DNA of 64,000 nt from Rhizobiales bacterium 32-66-11 (GTDB lineage Bacteria > Pseudomonadota > Alphaproteobacteria > Rhizobiales > Xanthobacteraceae), in NCBI GenBank assembly GCA_002304505.1, contig NCEH01000030.1, positions 1-64,000 of the forward strand. Direction: 5' to 3'. How positions within the stretch are numbered: the first letter of the stretch is position 1; each line of letters opens with the position of its first letter. Position numbers and translations under genes: made by a program. The notes under the pieces were generated by a model, which was given only the letters and a program-made list of their open reading frames with translations, was not told the origin of the DNA and searched no databases. This document shows positions 20,853-28,559 of the stretch, piece by piece.

Positions 20853-21670
20853 CTATCGTTTTCGCGCAACAATGAACCGCGAACCGCCGGCTGGAAAATT
20901 CATTGCCGCTCGGATAAACATACGTTCCAGTGTCAGAACTTTTCCAAAGGTCCAATTCACGGGAGCCGGCAGGTCAAGTTCGCCGCGCACGCTTACGTCC
21001 GCCAACGATTTTCTGCGGCTGAAAATACGAGAGACAAGCATAGCGGGTAGGAGAAGCGAAACGAAAGACGTTTGACGCAATATTTCGAAACCCGCATTAT
21101 GCACCTTAGTGCTTAGCTCCTCCGCGGTGTATCGTCGGCAATGATGGGCAAACTCATCAAGGGGACTCCACAGCCAGGGATGCTGGGGAACGCTGACGAG
21201 GAGAGTTCCGCTTGGCTTCATCGCCTGTCTCATCTGCTGGAGGACCGCCTCATCCTCCTCAATATGCTCCAACACGTCGAAGGCACCGACGATATCAAAC
21301 TCATCGGCAAACGGAATAACCCGCGCATCCATCTGCATGAGCTGGCGGTAAGCTGGGCATGCGGAAATCGACCGGCGATGCCGGCGAGGACGAAACCGGT
21401 GCCGCATCCGATTTCGAAGAAAGAGTTGAAATCAGGATGGTAGCGGCTGAGAGCCCACAAGATGAGCTTATTTCGCGCCTGAAACCAGAAATTTGCGGCT
21501 TCCAACTCCGCCAAATCGCCAAAGTAAGACGCGTCGAAGCCCCCGCCGCAAAGCGCATATTCGGGAGCGTAAGCGAGAAATCCATCGACTTCATCGACGG
21601 ACCAACCGCATCCCGGACATTGCCGCACGCTGGGACCCATAGACAATTTACATTTAGGACAGAGTAACAT
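20853..21670 (-). pseudogene. class I SAM-dependent methyltransferase with N-terminal zinc ribbon, broken by out-of-frame deletion
   Basis: From ATG 21670 the protein starts with a zinc-ribbon CPKC...CPGC segment, then a region ANFWFQARNKLI and motif I FFEIGCGTGFVLAGIAGRFP. At about 21350 the homologous sequence changes frame: it resumes as LMQMDARVIPF, DIVGAFDVLEHIEEDE and SVPQHPWLWSP through the C-terminus at 20853. About 20-25 residues that should link beta strands 1 and 3 are absent at the same point. The family modifies polyprenyl- or sugar-linked surface glycan intermediates in many clusters. As it stands the product would be inactive; an assembly deletion is the alternative. Confidence 0.72.
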
Positions 21671-22061
21671 GACTGTCTCTCAAGGCACTTCGAAAAACTA
21701 AGAATTTCAGGCCTATAAAAATGAATCCAGCGACAATTCCAATGCAGATGGCCTGGACGACGAGATAATTCCATCCAATATTGTCTACGAACAGCACAAT
21801 CAAAGCGTAATTTACGATATACCCACCCAAATAAACCAATACATAAGCCAAGAAAGTCCGACTCCACATACCGTCATGACGAAACACCCATTTTTTGCTA
21901 AGCCAGAAATTAAGCAGTACGCCGCACGCGTAAATGGATGTCATCGCGAGCTTCGGCGACAAACCGAGTGTCGTGACGCCCGCAAAAAGCAGGTAGCCGG
22001 CCGAATTCATCAGAATTCCGGCTGTGGCATACCGTCTAAACTGACCATACCCTCGTCGCAC
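21654..22061 (-). CDS. GtrA family membrane protein
   Basis: A 135-residue protein with four hydrophobic helices (ATAGILMNSAGYLLFAGV, MTSIYACGVLLNFWLS, FLAYVLVYLGGYIVNYAL, VVQAICIGIVAGFIFIGL), the size and pattern of GtrA/DPMS flippases. These move undecaprenyl-phosphate-linked sugars across the inner membrane. The start is GTG 22061. It overlaps the start of the damaged methyltransferase by 17 nt. With the GT2 enzyme at 25273 it could make up a GtrA-GtrB pair for glycosyl modification of a surface polymer. Confidence 0.85.
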   Translation of the reverse strand: MRRGYGQFRRYATAGILMNSAGYLLFAGVTTLGLSPKLAMTSIYACGVLLNFWLSKKWVFRHDGMWSRTFLAYVLVYLGGYIVNYALIVLFVDNIGWNYLVVQAICIGIVAGFIFIGLKFLVFRSALRDSHVTLS

Positions 22062-22101
22062 CCATTACACTCCAGATATTTTTCGAGCCGAGATGAGGCT
22101 T

Positions 22102-22779
22102 CTAACGACCATTCTTCAATCCACCAATACCCACGCCTTTATCAAGATTATTATAGAAATAATCTGAAAAGCCCGCCTCCTGCATCATTTTCTGCGTCTG
22201 TCCGATATCATAGGAAACCCGGTGGAGCGCGAAACGATGACCGTCAAAAGTAGCGAAAGCTGCACGCGGATCACCATCCCTCGGCTGCCCTACGGAACCA
22301 GGATTGCAGTAATACTTTCCTTCTTTATCCCACAGCACCGGAAAATGCGTATGGCCTGAAGCGAAAAACGCCCCGGAGAGGTTGCTGAAATAGTCCGGGT
22401 GCAGTTCCAGATATTCATCCAAGGGGTCTCTCCATCCGCCATGCACCAGGTTGAGCTGCTGGTAGACGCCACTTGGCACAAGCGAGGCAAGCCACGCCAG
22501 ATTGGATCCTGTAATGACTTTTCGCTGATAAGCCAAACAGCGGTTGGCGCTGTCCGAGCGCGGGCACGCTTCACCGCTGGTCAGATACCAATCGTGATTG
22601 CCCTGCACAACCAGAGCCACACGTTCTTTAACGAGGTCGCAACATTCATTGATCTGCGCATAATACCCCGCGACGTCGCCCAAACAGACAATGGCATCCG
22701 CCTTCATTCGATCCAGTTCCGCAATAACGGCGGAGAGAGCAGCGTAATTTCCGTGGATGTCAGAGATGATCCCGATCAT
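22102..22779 (-). CDS. metallophosphoesterase (YfcE/ApaH-like)
   Basis: A 225-residue calcineurin-like phosphoesterase: ISDIHGNYAAL, CLGDVAGYY, GNHDWY and SGHTHFP give the complete dimetal site. GSVGQPRDGDPRA is typical of the small prokaryotic members. ATG 22779 lies inside the 3' end of the ATP-grasp gene (20-nt overlap). Such enzymes cleave phosphomonoesters or diesters; inside this cluster it may trim a sugar or nucleotide phosphate. The role is inferred from neighbours only. Confidence 0.85.
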   Translation of the reverse strand: MIGIISDIHGNYAALSAVIAELDRMKADAIVCLGDVAGYYAQINECCDLVKERVALVVQGNHDWYLTSGEACPRSDSANRCLAYQRKVITGSNLAWLASLVPSGVYQQLNLVHGGWRDPLDEYLELHPDYFSNLSGAFFASGHTHFPVLWDKEGKYYCNPGSVGQPRDGDPRAAFATFDGHRFALHRVSYDIGQTQKMMQEAGFSDYFYNNLDKGVGIGGLKNGR

Positions 22780-23728
22780 AAATGATGCTGTCCTCGATAT
22801 ATCGCACGGCACTGCCCGAACGAATTTCGGGCTGGCCGATCGTTTTTTTGCGGAAAAAGAAATCCAGTGCCATCGCCGCCTCATTATACCCGAAGGCGGT
22901 CCGAATTGTTGTCGAGCTTGAGATTCTCGGGTTGATTTCAAGCAATTTCAATCCCTGCTCATCTCGGCGGAACTGGAGATTGGTGGGTCCCACCGGCTTG
23001 AAATGAGCAAAGATCCGACTAAGAATCGACCCCACGTCTAGATCTTTTCTGACCACCGCCTTCGCAGTTGATCCGTCTGCGGCGAGCCTGCGCTGGAGCA
23101 CGATGCTCGCCACGCAACGCCCCTCACCGTCACCAAAGGCGCCAATTGTGTATTCCTCTTCGTCGACCCCGACAAACGGCTGAGCAATTAACCGGTCGCC
23201 GATTCCCGACGCCAAGGGTGCAAAGGCTTCGGCATTTCTCACAACCACGAGCCCTTTCGATGCATAGCTACGTCGAGGCTTCACAACAAAGGGCAATCCC
23301 AAGGTGTCGGAAAGTTCCTCAAAGCTGCCCCGATCCAGGCTGGGAATGACGAGATCCGGAAATGCGGATTGCAACTCCTGATAGAAAATCCATTTGTCTT
23401 TTGAAACATCAACCAATCGACGGTCATTCAAACACACCGCCCACTGGGAAAAATGCGAGCGATTGTCCGAAAGGAAATGACAATCCTGCTCGATTCCCGG
23501 AATAATAAAATCGACCCGTTCAGAGACAATAATACTTCGAATGGCATCTAAATATTTTGGATCACTCGTCAACGGGACCGTATGGAAGCGATCACACCAT
23601 CTTTGGCCTACGGCATCATGATAGATATCCGTGCCCACAAGATTGATGTTCCGCTCCGCCTTGCGCAGCGATTTCAAAATCCCGTAGCCGATGATCGCGC
23701 CGACTCCCGTCACGAGCAGCGTCGTCAC
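22760..23728 (-). CDS. ATP-grasp domain-containing protein
   Basis: A 322-residue protein with a Rossmann-like N-terminal domain (LLVTGVGAIIGYGI) followed by an ATP-grasp fold: LPFVVKPRRSYASKG (ATP-lysine), DEEEYTIGAF, and LKLLEINPRISSS as the metal-binding acidic-Asn motif. It resembles carbamoyl-phosphate-synthase-large-like proteins in polysaccharide clusters. Ligation of an amino acid or small acid to a sugar is possible. It overlaps the epimerase gene by 4 nt and the phosphoesterase by 20 nt, so the order is tightly coupled. Confidence 0.85.
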   Translation of the reverse strand: MTTLLVTGVGAIIGYGILKSLRKAERNINLVGTDIYHDAVGQRWCDRFHTVPLTSDPKYLDAIRSIIVSERVDFIIPGIEQDCHFLSDNRSHFSQWAVCLNDRRLVDVSKDKWIFYQELQSAFPDLVIPSLDRGSFEELSDTLGLPFVVKPRRSYASKGLVVVRNAEAFAPLASGIGDRLIAQPFVGVDEEEYTIGAFGDGEGRCVASIVLQRRLAADGSTAKAVVRKDLDVGSILSRIFAHFKPVGPTNLQFRRDEQGLKLLEINPRISSSTTIRTAFGYNEAAMALDFFFRKKTIGQPEIRSGSAVRYIEDSIIYDRDHL

Positions 23729-24570
23729 CGGCAGACCTCCAACTTCCTGAGCCGCCGCAAGCCTTCCGACAGATGAATCAGCGGAAGAATCCCAGCCGCC
23801 GCAAGGGTTGGAGAATGGGTTCCCGGCTTTACCTGAGCGATATCCGGTCGCGCCGGGTCGAAGCTCACTCTCCCCTTCGTTCCAAAAGCCTCATAGGCAA
23901 GCGCGGCGATTTCGGTCAACCGGTAGGATTGGCCTTCGGCTACGGTGTGAAGTCCAAGTATTTTTTTATTCAATACCTCGCGGATCACAGCCGCCAAATC
24001 GTCCACATGCAGAAAGGCCCGTTCCGGATCTCGGTTTCCAAAAAGTAGGATATCTTCGCCACGCGCCGCCTGTCTGATCATGTGATAGAAAAGAGGCTGG
24101 TGCTTCGCAAATTCCATTTGGTCACCATAGACTTGGACCGGCCGCAGAATGGTCAGTGGCAAACCGACATGGCGACAGAAAAACGCGGAAAGCTCCTCGC
24201 CGTGCCTTTTTGATAAAGAATAGGCATTATAATAATCATCTTCAGGACCATTCGCAGCGAAAGAAGTCGATATCAAAATGATATGGCGAGCTTGAGCACC
24301 TTGTGCAATGCGAGCAACATGAAAGGCTCCAACCGCGTTCACCATCTCCGCCCGGAGAACGTCTTCCTCTTTATCGCCACCGAAATCTGCAGCACAATGG
24401 ATAACTGCATCAAATCGCGCGTGAGAGGGAAAGGATATCTGCGCTTGGCCAAGCTCCAAAGGAAAGTCGGCGTCACGACGACCGGCATACAGAATTTCAT
24501 GCGTCGCAGCGAGTAGCTGGCCCACACGCCGCGCCACCAGGGACGAACCGCCTGTTATGAGGAGTCTCAT
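23725..24570 (-). CDS. NAD-dependent epimerase/dehydratase (extended SDR)
   Basis: A 281-residue extended SDR. LLITGGSSLVARRV is the cofactor loop, HCAADFGG follows, ISTSF carries the catalytic Ser/Thr and YNAYSLSKRHGEE supplies Tyr and Lys. RAFLHVDDLA and the C-terminal substrate domain are as in nucleotide-sugar epimerases and reductases. It overlaps the ATP-grasp gene by ATGA and abuts the methyltransferase upstream. A step in dTDP/GDP/UDP-sugar conversion is likely, with exact substrate unknown. Confidence 0.86.
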   Translation of the reverse strand: MRLLITGGSSLVARRVGQLLAATHEILYAGRRDADFPLELGQAQISFPSHARFDAVIHCAADFGGDKEEDVLRAEMVNAVGAFHVARIAQGAQARHIILISTSFAANGPEDDYYNAYSLSKRHGEELSAFFCRHVGLPLTILRPVQVYGDQMEFAKHQPLFYHMIRQAARGEDILLFGNRDPERAFLHVDDLAAVIREVLNKKILGLHTVAEGQSYRLTEIAALAYEAFGTKGRVSFDPARPDIAQVKPGTHSPTLAAAGILPLIHLSEGLRRLRKLEVCR

Positions 24571-25289
24571 TCGGAAACTCCTCCCTCGAATAGAAGTCCC
24601 GCAGACAACTCTGGGTAGTCAATCGCAACCTTGCACATACCTTGGACGATCTCGGGCGAAAGATTGAGCGAGGTCAACTGTCGGGTCGTCAAGGACTTCA
24701 GGAATATTCCCTCCTTTCGCACGACTCTATATCCGGCCTCCTCCATCGTCTCGGCAAGAAAGCGAGCTGTATAATAACGTTTATGGCCGAGAAGGCGGTC
24801 TGATTCACTCAAACTGGCCATATCATCCATCAGGCCCGCCGCATGCGCGAAACGTCGATGAAGAGATTCCGCATTGGGCACAGCGACAAAACATACACCC
24901 CCCGGTTTAAGCAATGTTCGGTACTTCGCCAAAATTGCAGCAGGAGATTCGACATGCTCCAGCACAAATCCCATTATAATAATATCAAATTTTTCCAGAC
25001 GGTCGTAGTTCTCGAAATAAGACTGCACTATTTCGATGACGGACGAGGGAAAGGTCTGCTGGAAATTCTCAATTACCGCGGAAGATCCATCAATCACAGT
25101 ATATTTATTATAATATTTTGAAAAAAGATCGCATGAATAACCATGACCAACCCCAAGCTCCAACGCGGAACTGTTTGGGCTTGTTAATTCTACAATTCGC
25201 TTCGCATACCAATTCAGCATGATTTCGTTATCAAACTGATATGCAAAATCCCGCTTATAGGCGGGAAGATGATCATCTAAGGCCATCAT
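24567..25289 (-). CDS. class I SAM-dependent methyltransferase
   Basis: A 240-residue methyltransferase with motif I LELGVGHGYSCDLF, acidic loop VIDGSSAVI, motif IV FDIIIMGFVLEHVESP and post-motif LLKPGGVCFVAVPNAESLHR. The C-terminal helix pair resembles WbdD/WcaA-type enzymes of glycan clusters. The GC content is visibly low. It overlaps the epimerase by 4 nt and the GT2 gene by 17 nt. Methylation of a sugar hydroxyl or of a polymer end is the likely role. Confidence 0.85.
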   Translation of the reverse strand: MMALDDHLPAYKRDFAYQFDNEIMLNWYAKRIVELTSPNSSALELGVGHGYSCDLFSKYYNKYTVIDGSSAVIENFQQTFPSSVIEIVQSYFENYDRLEKFDIIIMGFVLEHVESPAAILAKYRTLLKPGGVCFVAVPNAESLHRRFAHAAGLMDDMASLSESDRLLGHKRYYTARFLAETMEEAGYRVVRKEGIFLKSLTTRQLTSLNLSPEIVQGMCKVAIDYPELSAGLLFEGGVSE

Positions 25290-26223
25290 TTAATCTACCT
25301 TCATGTATCTTCTTAATGATATACAAGGGGCGACGCTTAACTTCTTGAAATATTTTAGCCATATAAAGACCAATAATACCCATGGATAGAATGATAAGAC
25401 CGCTAAAAAACCAAAGTGATAGAATTATAGAAGTGAACCCACTTAAAATGGTATCGGGCCATATGAGCTTCGCGGCGAACAAATAAATTCCGAATGCCAT
25501 CGACGCAACCCAGGTCAGAACGCCAATCACGAATACAGCGTAAAGCGGCGCTACGCTAAATGAAGAGAAAGAGTCCGTGACTTGAACGACTCGCCGACGG
25601 ATACTATAGGTCGACTCTTGGCCTTGGGTCCGGGACGATTTAACCAGCCCGATACCCTTCTGGCGAAACCCCGCCCAAGCGAAGACCCCCGCAAGGTAAA
25701 GCACGCGGTCTTCGACGGTCAGCAGTGCATCCACGTACTCCCTGGTCATAAGACGGCACGTCATGGGGTTCGGAGGAATGCGGACACTCGACATGAAATT
25801 GATCGAAATCCAGAAAGCTGCGCCTAACAGGTTAGAGGCAACGCCTGCAATGCGGCGCTCTTGAAAGCCAAAGACGACATCTTGGCGGTCTGAGATTAGT
25901 TCATCAAAAAATCGCGGAAGCCACTCAGGCTGCTCTTCCAGATCGGAGTCGATCAAAAAAATAAAATCCCCCTCGGCCCTCTCCAGTCCAGCGACAATGG
26001 CCGAGTGATGACCAAAATTACGGGACAGCTCCAAAATGCGAATATAAGGGCGGTCCTTTTGCAGATCCAATGCCACATCTAATGAGTTATCCGGACAGCC
26101 ATCGTTAACCAAGACCAGCTCGAAATCTGGCGTAACAGACGCTGCAACCGCGCTTATACGACTCACAAAATCCTTTAGATACGGAGCGGATCGATACATT
26201 GTACTGACAATCGACAACTTCAC
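25273..26223 (-). CDS. GT2 family glycosyltransferase with two C-terminal membrane helices (GtrB/ArnC-like)
   Basis: A 316-residue protein. The GT-A domain MKLSIVSTMYRSAPYL, VLVNDGCPDNS, SRNFGHHSAI and DSDLEEQPEW (DxD) matches polyprenyl-phosphate glycosyltransferases. Two helices (YAVFVIGVLTWVASMAFGIYLF and IILSLWFFSGLIILSMGIIG) anchor it, as in GtrB and ArnC. The start is GTG 26223. It probably transfers a sugar from a nucleotide to undecaprenyl phosphate, to be flipped by the GtrA protein encoded 3 kb downstream. Confidence 0.9.
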   Translation of the reverse strand: MKLSIVSTMYRSAPYLKDFVSRISAVAASVTPDFELVLVNDGCPDNSLDVALDLQKDRPYIRILELSRNFGHHSAIVAGLERAEGDFIFLIDSDLEEQPEWLPRFFDELISDRQDVVFGFQERRIAGVASNLLGAAFWISINFMSSVRIPPNPMTCRLMTREYVDALLTVEDRVLYLAGVFAWAGFRQKGIGLVKSSRTQGQESTYSIRRRVVQVTDSFSSFSVAPLYAVFVIGVLTWVASMAFGIYLFAAKLIWPDTILSGFTSIILSLWFFSGLIILSMGIIGLYMAKIFQEVKRRPLYIIKKIHEGRLNDGLR

Positions 26224-26227
26224 CGCA

Positions 26228-26908
26228 TCATCCCTTCATGAACTTTCGGGAATCTTGCCCGCAATTAAACAGTAAATCTAAAATAGATACACCATGTTCA
26301 AATGCACCCCACAGCTGCGGGTACTCAATATAACCAGAATAATCAAACCACGTCACTTTAATTCCATTGCGGGCAAACAGGTCTTCATCGAGATAACTGC
26401 GAGCAGCGGGGCCCGAAATATATTCAGCAGCTCCCGCTTGCTGGCAGATTGAGACAAGACGCTCCGTCTTTCCGATCGGAAGCTGATAATCCCAACTACT
26501 CGAAATAATAGTGCCGATAGATAAGTATTCACAAATTTCCTCTATGAATAATCTGTTTGCGTCAGACAGATTTATATGATTATATTCTAAATACAGCCTA
26601 CTAAGCCGTGGCGATATTATATTAAAATAACGCGCATTACCATAATTTGCAGTCAACGCTTTCCAATGCTTATTCTGCCATCTAGGATCTGCTATTGTAA
26701 CATCCCGAATTCTTCGATTAATATCCTGACCAACAGGTACAGTAAGCCATTTCAAGCCATCGGGAGCCTTGATTTTATTTCGATTACGCCAATCGTTTTT
26801 TGTAAACTGCATATCGTCATAAAGAACGAATTCATCCACGGCTGCGATCAAATCGAAATATCCCTTCCAAGGGATATAATTAGATTGCGAAATGGCGATT
26901 TTTTTCAC
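26228..26908 (-). CDS. WbqC family protein
   Basis: A 226-residue WbqC-like protein: ISQSNYIPWKGYFDLI, FVLYDDMQFTKNDWRNRN and LTVPV are family signatures. WbqC proteins occur in O-antigen clusters and are thought to help acylate or assemble modified amino sugars; the reaction is not settled. The start is GTG 26908. Base composition around it is the most AT-rich of the cluster, well below the flanks. It is separated from the aminotransferase gene by 261 GC-richer bases without a convincing gene. Confidence 0.88.
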   Translation of the reverse strand: MKKIAISQSNYIPWKGYFDLIAAVDEFVLYDDMQFTKNDWRNRNKIKAPDGLKWLTVPVGQDINRRIRDVTIADPRWQNKHWKALTANYGNARYFNIISPRLSRLYLEYNHINLSDANRLFIEEICEYLSIGTIISSSWDYQLPIGKTERLVSICQQAGAAEYISGPAARSYLDEDLFARNGIKVTWFDYSGYIEYPQLWGAFEHGVSILDLLFNCGQDSRKFMKG

Positions 26909-27169
26909 GCTCGACTCTTTTCCGCCTTAGCCATCAAGGCTGACTGCGAACAAAATGCCTTCAAAACGGGAGATCTTCGCCGGCATTTAAAATACCTCCC
27001 GATCTGCGCCTTTCGGACCGGCTGCGCCCTTGCTTCGGGGGCGCTCGCAACGTTGATTGCCGCCGAGCTGACCGGCATCTCCATACACCGGCCCGGTTTT
27101 CCCGGCAAGCGCGGCGCCGGCTTGGCTTTCGCCCGAGGAGACCTGTCGCGCACTCGCGCCACAAGAGAC

Positions 27170-28354
27170 TCACGACGCAAGAAAGGGAACAGGTCGCGTG
27201 GCGGTGCTTGATTGGACTTGAGACAGAGCGTCCGCCACCCGTTTCTGCTGCTCTTCCATCAATCCCACCCACATTGGCAGGCGGATCAGCCGCGCGGCTT
27301 GACGATCGGTCACGCTGAGGTCGCCATGCATCCGACCATAACGCCGGCCTGCTGGAGATGAATGAAGCGGCACATAATGCGACACGGACGAGATCCCGTT
27401 TCGCCTGAGCTCGGCCAGAGCGTGATTCCTGTCTATGTCGTGAGACAGTAGAACATAATACATATGGGCGTTGTGCTGGCAGGAACTGGGCACGATCGGG
27501 CGGCGAAGCAGGCCGCGGGCTTCCAGCGGTTCCAGCAAATTGTGATAGCGCTGCCAAGCAGTTAGGCGGGTTTGAGTGATCCTATCCACCTCCTCGAGCT
27601 GAGCCCACAGGAACGCAGCGACCAACTCGCCCGGCAAAAACGAAGACCCGACTTCCTGCCACGAATATTTGTCGACCTCCCCACGAAAGAAGGAACTGCG
27701 GTCAGTACCCTTTTCTCGGATAATTTCCGCTCTCTGCGCAAGGGCGGGATCGTTGACTAGGAGGGCGCCGCCCTCACCTGAGATGACGTTCTTGGTCTCA
27801 TGAAAGCTGTAGGCGCCCAGATCACCGATGGCGCCCAGAGGGCGGCCCTTATAGCTCGCCATCACACCTTGAGCAGCATCCTCGACTACCTTAAGGTCGT
27901 GACGCTTGGCCACGGCCATGATGACGTCCATCTCACAGGCGACACCGGCATAATGCACCGGCACGATAGCCCGCGTGCGCGGCGTGATCGCAGCCTCGAT
28001 CAGCTGCTCGTTTAGATTAAGCGTGTCCTCACGGATGTCAACAAATACCGGGACACCGCCACGCAGCACAAATGCATTTGCCGTCGATACAAATGTATAT
28101 GACGGCATAATTATTTCATCACCCGCTTGAATGTCGAGTAATAACGCGGTCATTTCTAGTGCCGCAGTGCATGAATGGGTCAAAAGTACTTTTCTACAGC
28201 CAAATTTTTCTTCCATCCATCGATGACAGCGCATTGAGAAAGGGCCATCCCCTGCGAGCCGGCCGTTAAAATGCGCTTCGGCGATATAATAGAGCTCCTT
28301 GCCCGTCATATGAGGCCAGTTGAATGGGATCAGATCACTCATCGCTGCCGACAT
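27170..28354 (-). CDS. DegT/DnrJ/EryC1 family aminotransferase (RffA/WecE-like, dTDP-4-amino-4,6-dideoxygalactose transaminase)
   Basis: A 394-residue sugar aminotransferase. SCTAALEMTALLLDI starts the PLP domain; VVEDAAQGV carries the PLP Asp, and SFHETKNVISGEGGAL carries the Schiff-base lysine in the HETKN context that marks WecE/RffA. The start is ATG 28354 or ATG 28342. It makes dTDP-4-amino-4,6-dideoxy-D-galactose, the precursor of Fuc4N-type sugars, which fits with WbqC and methyltransferases in one cluster. The dTDP-glucose pathway genes themselves are outside this window. Confidence 0.9.
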   Translation of the reverse strand: MSAAMSDLIPFNWPHMTGKELYYIAEAHFNGRLAGDGPFSMRCHRWMEEKFGCRKVLLTHSCTAALEMTALLLDIQAGDEIIMPSYTFVSTANAFVLRGGVPVFVDIREDTLNLNEQLIEAAITPRTRAIVPVHYAGVACEMDVIMAVAKRHDLKVVEDAAQGVMASYKGRPLGAIGDLGAYSFHETKNVISGEGGALLVNDPALAQRAEIIREKGTDRSSFFRGEVDKYSWQEVGSSFLPGELVAAFLWAQLEEVDRITQTRLTAWQRYHNLLEPLEARGLLRRPIVPSSCQHNAHMYYVLLSHDIDRNHALAELRRNGISSVSHYVPLHSSPAGRRYGRMHGDLSVTDRQAARLIRLPMWVGLMEEQQKRVADALSQVQSSTATRPVPFLAS

Positions 28355-28458
28355 GTTTTATATCTCTGGATGTCCATCCACCTGGCTTGGACGCATAGGG
28401 AAGGACCACGAAAGCGATCATTCAAGCAATGAGATTTACGTTTGCCCCTCCGGTTCAC

Positions 28459-28500
28459 AGCCGACCCATAAGACGAAACAGCCGACCCATAAGACGAAAC
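28459..28500. repeat. perfect 21-bp tandem direct repeat (two copies)
   Basis: Copies at 28459-28479 and 28480-28500 are identical and begin AGCCGACCCATAAGAC. They lie in the 205-nt spacer between the membrane-protein gene (ends 28560) and the aminotransferase start (28354), in the leader of the latter. Recent slippage duplication is likely. A protein-binding role is possible but unsupported. Confidence 0.85.
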
Positions 28501-28559
28501 GGTACGGTGAATGAAGGCCCCTGTAAATTTCCCACGTGTCGTTAAGCCAAATCTCCGGC

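Noticed and set aside
26905..27180. 91-codon minus-strand frame (TTG start) coupled by overlaps to both the aminotransferase and wbqC genes
   Set aside because: It is Arg/Ala/Pro-rich without hydrophobic pattern or similarity, as expected from a chance frame in GC-rich spacer DNA. The overlaps are the only support.
28459..28500. Possible CRISPR repeat
   Set aside because: Only two copies exist and they are directly adjacent with no spacer, and no cas gene is present in the window.
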